Shown: positions 1-5,313, counted from the first letter of the stretch. The stretch is DNA of 6,996 nt from Candidatus Desantisbacteria bacterium CG1_02_49_89 (GCA_001871075.1 MNUP01000013.1:1-6996), one strand, 5' to 3'. The notes: generated by a model not told the origin, from the letters alone. Made by a program: numbers and translations.

Positions 1-44
1 TACTCCGAAAGATTCTATTCCAATTCTCAAAAATTCGTGCCGTA

Positions 45-104
45 GCCCGCCACGATTATTGGCGGGCGCAGGTCCCTGCGTTGAGCTGCGTAGCAGCTGC
101 AGGG
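45..104. repeat. Two adjacent hairpins at the left edge, part of a dispersed structured repeat
   Basis: GCCCGCC at 45-51 pairs with GGCGGGC at 61-67 around a 9-base loop. CCCTGC at 74-79 pairs with GCAGGG at 99-104 and encloses a perfect inner stem, AGCTGC at 84-89 with GCAGCT at 93-98 and loop GTA. Neither stem is followed by a T run, so a classical terminator is unlikely. The GCCCGCC/GGCGGGC style and the GCAGGGAGTA end resemble the hairpins near 2983-3020, so I read this as a further, diverged member of the intergenic repeat family of this window. Confidence 0.6.
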
Positions 105-144
105 AGTAAAACAGTGTTTACCTGTAGAGCCTGCCAACTGCCGC

Positions 145-173
145 TTGACATTTTAACAGGCTTTTGGTATAAT
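145..173 (+). promoter_or_regulatory. Consensus sigma70 promoter of the cyclase gene
   Basis: TTGACA at 145-150 and TATAAT at 168-173 are both exact consensus hexamers with the ideal 17-bp spacer. Transcription should start near 180, leaving a leader of about 30 nt before the ATG at 209. The ribosome site is only AAGGG (199-203), five bases from the ATG, so translation may be moderate despite the strong promoter. Confidence 0.85.
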
Positions 174-208
174 ATAGCCATAGAAACACTTGATTTTTAA
201 GGGTTAAA

Positions 209-2668
209 ATGACAAAAGAATTGCCGAAAGGAATTGTAACTATTGTTTTCACCGACATCCAGAACTCCACCGAATTGTGGGTAAGGTTCGGGGATTCGTT
301 CATGCCGGTCCTTGAAGCCCACAACCAGATACTGCATGATGCCTTAAAGGAGCATGACGGCATAGAGGTGAAGTTCGAGGGAGACTCGTATATCCTTGCC
401 TTTACCAGGCCGAGGGACGCGGTAAGGTTCGCGGTCAAGTTCCAGCTGGCTTTAAATGAATACGAATGGCCTGAGCATATCGGCAAGGTCCTTGTCAGGA
501 TCGGCATCCACACAGGAGAGCCGCTGGTCATAGGCAGTGAATACTTCGGTCCCTGCATAAACAAGGCAAAGAGGGTCCAGGAAGCTGCTCACGGCGGCCA
601 GATACTGATCTCCGCGGAAGCCCATGCACTGCTTAAAGATACCCTCCCGGATAAAGTCAGCCTCCTGGACCTTAAGTTCCATTACCTGAAAGGCCTTGCA
701 AAACAGGAACAGCTGTTCCAGATAGCATATCCGGGCATTCCTGACAACTTCCCCCCGCCCAGAACCCTGGTTCACGCAAAGCGCAAACTTCCTTCCGCGA
801 AAGCTAAGAAACCTTACGGGACTGTTATTTTATCCATTATCTTATTATTCGCTGTTTATGCGGGCATAGCCCTGCCAAAGGCAATGGAACATGTTGACAA
901 TGCGCGGTTTCTTAGCATTCAGGTATCTTCCCCGCCGGAGCAGTCTTTGGAGGAATTGAAAAAAGCGCGCAGGATATTTCCCTTTGTTTTTCTTTTAAAA
1001 GAAGTAAGGGAGATGCACAATGAAATGGCGTCAAAAGTGCATATAGACAAAAAGAAGAGCGCTTTCAGGAAGGAATTGGACGGCTATCTTCAGCAGATAG
1101 GCCGGGATATTCAGAACGGATTGATCAGGCATGCCGGAGACCTGTCCGAAGACTTCCTGTTATTTCTGCAAAAAAATGAATATGACGTAAAAAATATCGG
1201 GGAAACAAGGGACACTTATGCCGGCAGGGTCGTCGGTCTGTTCTGTTCCGGGATAGAGGAAAATATCCGCAAGGGGAATACAAGGTCAGCTGGCGATCTT
1301 GCGGACCGGATATTCTCGGTCCTGGAAAATATGCCGCCCGTTCCCGGCGGGGATGGCGGAATGAAGACCTATGCCGCGGAAATCACCAATGTGTTCGTGA
1401 AAAACAATTCCAGGGATGAAATACTGGCCAGGCTTAAGGATTATCTGGCTAAAAAACCCGAATCTATTTTTGCCTGGAAGAGCGTATTGCAGATCCCCGT
1501 TTTCCTGCAGCTGAAGGCGGTTGACCCGAACTACTATAACAAGAAGATCGCCAATGTTTTATTTGTTGCCCTGAAGAGCAGGGACCCCGATATCCAGGCG
1601 CAGGCAGTAAGCCTCTTGAGCGGCCTGGAAGAGAAATTCGAGATGCCGGAAATAAACGTCCAGAGGCTGTCGCCAACCGTTAAAGGCATATACCGGTTAA
1701 CCAGGGAGGGGAATTACAGCGAGCCTGCTTTATCTCCCGGCGGTTCATTGATGGCTGCCGTTAATAAAAGGGAGGGAGCGGTTATTTTGAAGCTGAGCAG
1801 GAATCCGTTAGCTCTGGCCGCTGCCGACAGGGCCGCGAAAAATGCCGCCGGTTTCGCCTGGTCTCCTGACGGGAAAAAGCTTGTTTACCTGGCAGGCGCG
1901 CCTGACGCGCGTCCCGGGCTCTGGGTCGCTGACGTGGAAAAGAACGGCGCCGTAGGAGGCAAAAGGCACATTTCCTCGCGGGGGTCTTATGCCGCGTGGT
2001 CACCCGACAGCAAAAGTATAGCCTTTTACTCTGAAAAAGGGATATATTCCATAAATGCCGACGGGACCGCGCGGGAGCTTCTGGCACAGCCGGGGGAGAT
2101 CCGGCAGGGACTGGTGTGGCTTCCCGAAGGAAAGATCGCTTTTGTCCTGGATTCACCGGGCGCCGGGGATAATAAAAATTTATGCCTGCTGGACATTAAG
2201 ACAAAAATAATCACGACTATTTATTCCGGCGATATCAGGTTTGTGCAATGGTATGTTTCTCCCAGGGCGGGCATACCAAGCAAGGTCCACTGTAAAATAG
2301 GAAATTCACAATTCTGGATGAACTGGGACGGCGGAAAGAAAAAAAACGACTCCCTGAGTGATGGCGAGGTCTGCGGTCCCTGGTCCTCAGACGGAAATTA
2401 TTTTGCCTATGAAGGTTCGGCGGAAAAACTCGGAAGCGCTCTCGAAACCTATATAGGCGTTTTCAATACAACGCAGATGAGCCGTGAAAGGCTGACATGG
2501 CTGAATAACGGGAGCCTTGAGAGCCCGGCGTGGCTTCCCGGCAACAGATCCATTATCTGCCTGGACGCGAAATGGGGCAATTTTTATATTATTTTATTTG
2601 CTGAGCCTGAAGAGGAATATGACTATGACTATGACGAACATGACGATATTCATCTGCAGGATAATTAA
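209..2668 (+). CDS. Transmembrane class III adenylate cyclase with C-terminal TolB-like beta-propeller
   Basis: Predicted to make cAMP from ATP on the cytoplasmic side. Residues 8-140 are a class III cyclase domain. Metal-binding aspartates are D16 (FTDIQNST) and D59 (KFEGDSY). K55 sits at the base-selecting position, where adenylate cyclases have Lys and guanylate cyclases Glu. N118 and R122 (NKAKR) are the transition-state pair. E111 stands where the second base-recognition residue, commonly Asp, is expected. Residues 150-187 are the LKGL...LFQI...PPPRTL tail usual after bacterial cyclase domains. A basic stretch (189-201) precedes one membrane helix (204-222), which puts the N-terminus inside. 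Residues 227-490 are helical and unrecognised. Residues 493-800 form a PD40/TolB-type propeller, with W-S-P-D-like blade motifs near 508, 548, 595, 634, 679, 723 and 772. The tail is acidic, with Tyr-Asp repeats. The ATG start fits the usual short lead before FTDI. The outer propeller is inferred to be a ligand or protein sensor; activity is unproven. Confidence 0.9.
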   Translation: MTKELPKGIVTIVFTDIQNSTELWVRFGDSFMPVLEAHNQILHDALKEHDGIEVKFEGDSYILAFTRPRDAVRFAVKFQLALNEYEWPEHIGKVLVRIGIHTGEPLVIGSEYFGPCINKAKRVQEAAHGGQILISAEAHALLKDTLPDKVSLLDLKFHYLKGLAKQEQLFQIAYPGIPDNFPPPRTLVHAKRKLPSAKAKKPYGTVILSIILLFAVYAGIALPKAMEHVDNARFLSIQVSSPPEQSLEELKKARRIFPFVFLLKEVREMHNEMASKVHIDKKKSAFRKELDGYLQQIGRDIQNGLIRHAGDLSEDFLLFLQKNEYDVKNIGETRDTYAGRVVGLFCSGIEENIRKGNTRSAGDLADRIFSVLENMPPVPGGDGGMKTYAAEITNVFVKNNSRDEILARLKDYLAKKPESIFAWKSVLQIPVFLQLKAVDPNYYNKKIANVLFVALKSRDPDIQAQAVSLLSGLEEKFEMPEINVQRLSPTVKGIYRLTREGNYSEPALSPGGSLMAAVNKREGAVILKLSRNPLALAAADRAAKNAAGFAWSPDGKKLVYLAGAPDARPGLWVADVEKNGAVGGKRHISSRGSYAAWSPDSKSIAFYSEKGIYSINADGTARELLAQPGEIRQGLVWLPEGKIAFVLDSPGAGDNKNLCLLDIKTKIITTIYSGDIRFVQWYVSPRAGIPSKVHCKIGNSQFWMNWDGGKKKNDSLSDGEVCGPWSSDGNYFAYEGSAEKLGSALETYIGVFNTTQMSRERLTWLNNGSLESPAWLPGNRSIICLDAKWGNFYIILFAEPEEEYDYDYDEHDDIHLQDN

Positions 2669-2677
2669 AAAGCGGCA

Positions 2678-2694
2678 CTTGGGTGTCAGGTCTT
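2678..2694 (+). repeat. Dispersed 17-bp repeat, copy A
   Basis: CTTGGGTGTCAGGTCTT lies ten bases after the cyclase stop codon. An identical copy lies seven bases after the stop of the membrane protein gene (5159-5175). The GGTGTCAGG core recurs at 2906-2914 and, with one change, at 4258-4266. From memory, GTGTCAGGTCTTGACAT-type sequences accompany REP-associated IS200-like (RAYT) transposases in several uncultured phyla; no transposase is present here. Confidence 0.7.
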
Positions 2695-2728
2695 GACATG
2701 TGACATATCTTATGAGAAGAACTATACA

Positions 2729-2749
2729 GTCCATGGTCGACGGTCCACA
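2729..2749. repeat. Three degenerate 7-bp tandem units
   Basis: The units GTCCATG, GTCGACG and GTCCACA follow one another directly and a further G begins the next period. They differ at a few positions. This is a short minisatellite-like tract with no coding context. Confidence 0.55.
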
Positions 2750-2753
2750 GTTT

Positions 2754-2776
2754 TAAGGTCACAAATTGTGACCTTA
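2754..2776. promoter_or_regulatory. Perfect 23-bp palindrome, possible operator
   Basis: TAAGGTCACAA (2754-2764) and TTGTGACCTTA (2766-2776) are exact reverse complements around a single A. The 11-bp arms and one-base centre suit a dimeric DNA-binding protein better than an RNA hairpin, which needs a larger loop. The inner TCACA/TGTGA order is the reverse of a CRP site. The likely binder is unknown and no gene starts close downstream. Confidence 0.5.
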
Positions 2777-2802
2777 GAAAAAAGGACGGAGTCTGTATTC
2801 AA

Positions 2803-2847
2803 AATATCTGCCTTGGCAAATGCCAAAATATAACAGATATTGTTATA
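2803..2847. promoter_or_regulatory. Nested inverted repeats with an orphan HigA-like operator
   Basis: AATATCTG (2803-2810) pairs with CAGATATT (2834-2841). Inside lies TTGGCA-AA-TGCCAA (2813-2826). Overlapping the right arm is TATAACA (2829-2835), a 5-base centre, then TGTTATA (2841-2847). The same TATAACA/TGTTATA arms form the palindrome in the higBA promoter at 5270-5287, with a 4-base centre there. A -10-like TATAAA lies at 2844-2849, but the only nearby ATG (2850) opens a four-codon frame. It may be the control region left by a lost toxin-antitoxin module. Confidence 0.45.
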
Positions 2848-2870
2848 AAATGACAAGAAAATAAATAAAG

Positions 2871-2892
2871 TGGACAGGTTCATTTATTTGCC
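2871..2892 (+). repeat. Short REP-like tag (TGGACAGGTTCATTT...)
   Basis: This unit has the GACAGG core in common with the other intergenic tags of the window. I recall similar strings next to REP-associated transposases in metagenomic bacterial genomes. The assignment rests on memory and only one copy is seen here. Confidence 0.3.
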
Positions 2893-2900
2893 AAAAAATA

Positions 2901-3047
2901 AAAAAGGTGTCAGGCATGCCCGCATGAATACCGTCAAGCGTCGAACGTCCCGCCTGCGCAGAAACCTTGACAGCCTTATCTCCCTGCTATTCGCAGGAAG
3001 GTAGCAAGTGCTACGGCGGGCAAGCTGAACGTCGTAAGTCGAACGTT
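2901..3047 (+). repeat. Modular intergenic repeat element, copy 1
   Basis: The left module is AAAAAGGTGTCAGGCATGCC plus CGCA (2901-2924), followed by TGAATACCGTC (2925-2935) and GTCGAACGTCC (2940-2950). The right module is ACGTCGTAAGTCGAACGTT (3029-3047). The same modules in the same order occur at 4252-4396 with a different centre. The centre here is strongly structured: CCCGCC (2949-2954) pairs with GGCGGG (3015-3020) and encloses hairpins CCTGC/GCAGG (2983-2997) and GTAGCA/TGCTAC (3001-3014). It encodes nothing I can recognise. Confidence 0.6.
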
Positions 3048-3050
3048 GTC

Positions 3051-3071
3051 CGCCCGTCTTTTCAGCGGGCG
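3051..3071. other. GC-rich hairpin downstream of repeat copy 1
   Basis: CGCCCG (3051-3056) pairs with CGGGCG (3066-3071) around a 9-base loop. No T run follows, so I do not call it a terminator. It sits between the modular repeat and the REP-like tag and may belong to either. Confidence 0.5.
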
Positions 3072-3083
3072 AGATCTTGCCAT

Positions 3084-3109
3084 GAATTCCGGGGACACAA
3101 TACTTAATT
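3084..3109 (+). repeat. REP-like tag (GGGGACACAATACTTAATT)
   Basis: The string GAATTCCGGGGACACAATAC and the following bases match a motif I remember around REP-associated tyrosine transposases. It ends 30 bases before the start of the TPR lipoprotein gene, so its AT-rich end could also contribute to that gene's promoter, although no good -35/-10 pair is visible. Confidence 0.35.
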
Positions 3110-3139
3110 GTTCAAAAAAGTGTGGCTGGTAATATGATA

Positions 3140-4249
3140 ATGAAAAAATTTGTTTTCCTGGGTGTTAGCCTGGTTTTTTTGTTTGTTTCCGGCTGCGTAA
3201 ATAAATCTAACCCCAATAAAACTTCTGTATATGACCCATATTTCATCAAAATAATAACCAAAGTAAAAGAGAAAGGCGGATCACGGGAATTTATTGATTC
3301 ACTTGATAAAGTAATTCAATATCATAAAAAAGATAATGACGCCCAAACACTTTTTTACCTTAACCGGGCCATTGAGGCCAATCCCGATCATGCCGAACTT
3401 TTTGTTATGCTTGCTCATTTCAGTAGTTCAATTCAGTATGATAAAGTTATCCAGGATTTTACTGATGCCTTACAGAAAGATCCCCAAAATGCAGAGATCT
3501 ATTTTAACCGCGGTCTTACCTATTTTTATAAAGGCTTTTACGATGAAGCTATTCACGATTTTAGTAAAGGCCTAGAATTAAATCCTAAAGACCCTAAATT
3601 TTATTATTCCCGCGGTTTTGTTTATGCGAAAAAAGGATTATACAATAAGGCAATTAAGGAATGCGATCAGGCACTTAAATTAAACCCTTCGTATGCTGAA
3701 AGTTTTATTTCCCGCGGGCTTATTTATTCCGGGAAGAATTCATTTGATCTGGCTATTAAGGACTATACCCAGGCCTTGAAGCTAAATTCTAACTCAGTAA
3801 GGGTCTATTATCTCAGAGGCTTTGCTTATGAAAGAAAAGGATTACAAGATAAGGCTATAGAGAATTATTCGCAAGGGCTGAAATTAAATCCGGGATTTAG
3901 CAATAACTACGTAATTCGCGCTTCTGCTTACAGACATAAAGGATTATATGATAAAGCCATTGAAGACTACAATCAAGCAATAAAATTGGACCCAGAAATC
4001 ACTGAATACTATTTATGCCGCGCCATTATTTATATGAAGAAGAAATTGTATGATAAAGCGATCAAAGATTGTAACCGATTACTAAAGCTGGATTCCCGCT
4101 CAGCTCAGGCCTATTATTTGCGCGGTGAAATTTACAGAGAGATGGGAAATCTTAAGTCCACAAAAAAGGATTGGAAAAAGGTAATTGAGTTGGATCCAAA
4201 CGGATCTGCCGGAAAAGGCGCCAAAGAAAAGTTAGAACAATTGAAGTAG
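3140..4249 (+). CDS. TPR-repeat lipoprotein
   Basis: A probable envelope lipoprotein acting as a protein-binding scaffold. The first 18 residues are a lipoprotein signal peptide (MKK, hydrophobic core, lipobox VSGC), with the lipidated Cys at residue 19. After a linker, about eight tetratricopeptide repeats run from residue 84 to 355, starting near 85, 118, 152, 186, 220, 254, 288 and 322. Each has the usual G/A-8, Y-11, A-20 and P-32 pattern (YYLRGFAYERKG...AIENY...LKLNP). A charged 14-residue tail follows. I chose the ATG at 3140 because it places the lipobox at standard distance. GTG 3122 and ATG 3134 are in-frame alternatives and none has a good Shine-Dalgarno site. The gene is visibly richer in A+T than the cyclase gene, hinting at a different history. 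The partner is unknown. Confidence 0.88.
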   Translation: MKKFVFLGVSLVFLFVSGCVNKSNPNKTSVYDPYFIKIITKVKEKGGSREFIDSLDKVIQYHKKDNDAQTLFYLNRAIEANPDHAELFVMLAHFSSSIQYDKVIQDFTDALQKDPQNAEIYFNRGLTYFYKGFYDEAIHDFSKGLELNPKDPKFYYSRGFVYAKKGLYNKAIKECDQALKLNPSYAESFISRGLIYSGKNSFDLAIKDYTQALKLNSNSVRVYYLRGFAYERKGLQDKAIENYSQGLKLNPGFSNNYVIRASAYRHKGLYDKAIEDYNQAIKLDPEITEYYLCRAIIYMKKKLYDKAIKDCNRLLKLDSRSAQAYYLRGEIYREMGNLKSTKKDWKKVIELDPNGSAGKGAKEKLEQLK

Positions 4250-4251
4250 AA

Positions 4252-4396
4252 AAAAAAGGTATCAGGCATGCCCGCAGACTGTGTTTTGATTCAGAAAGGG
4301 CGAAGGCGGTTCTTCTCTGAAAATGCCTGAATACCGTCGAACGTCCTCCTACGCTAAAGCTTCGAAGGACAGGTCATACGTCGTGAGTCGAACGTT
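4252..4396 (+). repeat. Modular intergenic repeat element, copy 2
   Basis: It begins three bases after the TPR gene stop. The left module is AAAAAAGGTATCAGGCATGC plus CCGCA (4252-4276), then an insert ending in TCTTCTCTGAAAATG (4311-4325), then TGAATACCGTCGAACGTCC (4328-4346). A small inverted repeat, GTCCT/AGGAC, surrounds a ctaaagcttcga centre, and the right module is ACGTCGTGAGTCGAACGTT (4378-4396). The insert end recurs exactly at 5172-5186. The centre differs from copy 1 in sequence and length. It fills almost all of the gap to the next gene. Confidence 0.6.
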
Positions 4397-4426
4397 AAGC
4401 TTGTAATAAATAAAGGAGATGGAAAG

Positions 4427-5152
4427 ATGAAAAAGGATAGATTAATATATATCGGGTGCGCGTGCATACTCCTGGCACCTGCGCTGTGCCGGGCAAACGT
4501 ATCGATAATATCTTCCTCTTTCCTGGTAAGTTTCACGCTTGTGTCGGCTTTCAGGACAATGGGGAAATCGTATGCAGCCGTAGTTTTAATAGAAGCGCTT
4601 GTGCTGAAACGGATCACGCCGGTCAAAATTCTTCCGGCGATCGGCATATCCGCCCTTTTAAATCTTATATCAACAGCGGTAGGGATCCTATACTTTTTAA
4701 GTTACAGCTCTAGTTTTTTACTTTTTATAGCCGCATTCATCTGCGCAGGATTGTTTCGTAATATGTGCGTCAAAGTATTGGGAATAGACGATAAGATGGA
4801 GCGGAAGAAAAGAAAAGTGATAGACATATTTCTTTATCTCTTTTTTTTCGGGCTGGCGATCCTTTCTGTTTTTCTGGGCGTGCTCGTAATGCCCGGACAC
4901 AATTTATTCAGAACTCCCGCAGCTTATACCTCTCATGCCGAGTTTGTTACCGCGATCATCGCGGCAGTCCTGCTGTATCTGACCGGGTTTATCCTAACGG
5001 TAGTCATAGAGGGTTACTTCCTGAAGCGCATATTCCTGAAATACGCGGACAAGCCGCTTAAAACCGCGGTCCTTATGAATGTTCCGTCCTATATCGTGCT
5101 TTTCCTTACCTCAATTTTTTATCTCTATAAGATGATCCCAGGTTCTTTTTAA
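4427..5152 (+). CDS. Polytopic membrane protein with internal duplication, function unknown
   Basis: I do not recognise a named family. The 241-residue product starts with a signal-like segment (residues 5-23, ending LCRA before Asn24). It then has hydrophobic stretches near 27-42, 48-60, 66-91, 95-111, 132-155, 173-198 and 213-235, so about five to seven membrane helices. A charged loop at 121-131 (DDKMERKKRKV) should face the cytoplasm. Two segments share a motif at identical spacing: I55-E56...K61-R62-I63...N79..S82 and I194-E195...K200-R201-I202...N218..S221. Membrane-embedded Glu and Asn at fixed spacing suggest a transport or channel role, but that is inference. The start is firm: AAAGGAG (4412-4418) lies eight bases before the ATG. 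No obvious promoter is seen, and repeat copy 2 precedes the gene. Confidence 0.8.
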   Translation: MKKDRLIYIGCACILLAPALCRANVSIISSSFLVSFTLVSAFRTMGKSYAAVVLIEALVLKRITPVKILPAIGISALLNLISTAVGILYFLSYSSSFLLFIAAFICAGLFRNMCVKVLGIDDKMERKKRKVIDIFLYLFFFGLAILSVFLGVLVMPGHNLFRTPAAYTSHAEFVTAIIAAVLLYLTGFILTVVIEGYFLKRIFLKYADKPLKTAVLMNVPSYIVLFLTSIFYLYKMIPGSF

Positions 5153-5158
5153 GAAAAG

Positions 5159-5186
5159 CTTGGGTGTCAGGTCTTCTCTGAAAATG
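5159..5186 (+). repeat. Dispersed 17-bp repeat copy B joined to a piece of repeat copy 2
   Basis: CTTGGGTGTCAGGTCTT (5159-5175) is identical to 2678-2694. It runs directly into TCTTCTCTGAAAATG (5172-5186), which is identical to 4311-4325. The join of two units that are separate elsewhere supports a modular, recombining repeat family. Confidence 0.65.
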
Positions 5187-5262
5187 TCAATTTAAAGCAG
5201 ATAGCAGGTGATTTAGAAATTGATGGGGTAGATCAATTTTGGCTGACAAAATCATTTTTTCC

Positions 5263-5291
5263 TTGACATTATAACAAAATTGTTATATAAT
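5263..5291 (+). promoter_or_regulatory. Consensus sigma70 promoter of the higBA operon
   Basis: TTGACA (5263-5268) and TATAAT (5286-5291) are exact consensus hexamers, 17 bp apart. Transcription should begin near 5298, giving a leader of about 16 nt before the toxin ATG. A palindromic operator occupies the spacer, so the promoter is probably strong but repressed. Confidence 0.88.
5270..5287. promoter_or_regulatory. Palindromic operator inside the higBA promoter
   Basis: TATAACAA (5270-5277) and TTGTTATA (5280-5287) are perfect inverted arms around AA. They fill the spacer and overlap the first two bases of the -10 box. Type II toxin-antitoxin operons are usually repressed by their HTH antitoxin, alone or with the toxin, so this is the likely HigA site. 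Binding would block RNA polymerase directly. Confidence 0.75.
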
Positions 5292-5313
5292 ATATAGCAG
5301 AAGATGAAGGCAA

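Larger units (their letters stand above)
2669..3139. other. Gene-free repeat-rich intergenic region
   Basis: I find no convincing coding sequence on either strand in these 471 bases; frames are short and cross repeats. In order the region holds a 17-bp dispersed repeat (2678-2694), three 7-bp units (2729-2749), a 23-bp palindrome (2754-2776), nested inverted repeats with an operator-like palindrome (2803-2847), a REP-like tag (2871-2892), a modular hairpin element (2901-3047), a GC hairpin (3051-3071) and a second REP-like tag (3084-3109). No U-tailed terminator follows the cyclase stop, and no convincing promoter for the TPR gene is visible. It looks like an accumulation site for small non-coding mobile repeats. 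Confidence 0.7.

Noticed and set aside
1-44. Open frame from the left edge ending at the TAG at 43-45, possible tail of an upstream gene
   Set aside because: Only 14 codons are visible, with no recognisable motif; another frame stays open longer through the hairpins, so the evidence is too thin.
452-775. Reverse-strand open frames over the cyclase gene (also 118-564, 1464-1676, 1782-2156, 2026-2214)
   Set aside because: They lie opposite a well-supported gene, lack domain signals, and have compositions expected of antisense shadows.
2693-2728. TTGACA at 2693-2698 with TATACA at 2723-2728 as a promoter
   Set aside because: The spacer would be 24 bp, and TTGACAT is part of the repeat motif.
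2754-2776. CRP/FNR-type site
   Set aside because: CRP sites read TGTGA-N6-TCACA; here the half-sites are in the opposite order with a 3-base gap.
2967-2995. TTGACA at 2967 as the -35 box of the TPR lipoprotein gene
   Set aside because: No acceptable -10 lies 16-18 bp downstream, and the bases belong to the hairpin-forming centre of the repeat.
2901-3120. CRISPR array or tRNA-like gene in the hairpin-rich region
   Set aside because: There are no regularly spaced identical repeats, and the stems do not fit tRNA arm lengths or conserved loop bases.
3336-3575. Second + strand open frame within the TPR gene (also 4456-4713 and 5705-5923 in other genes)
   Set aside because: These are out-of-frame shadows of genes with clear domains and have no ribosome site of their own.
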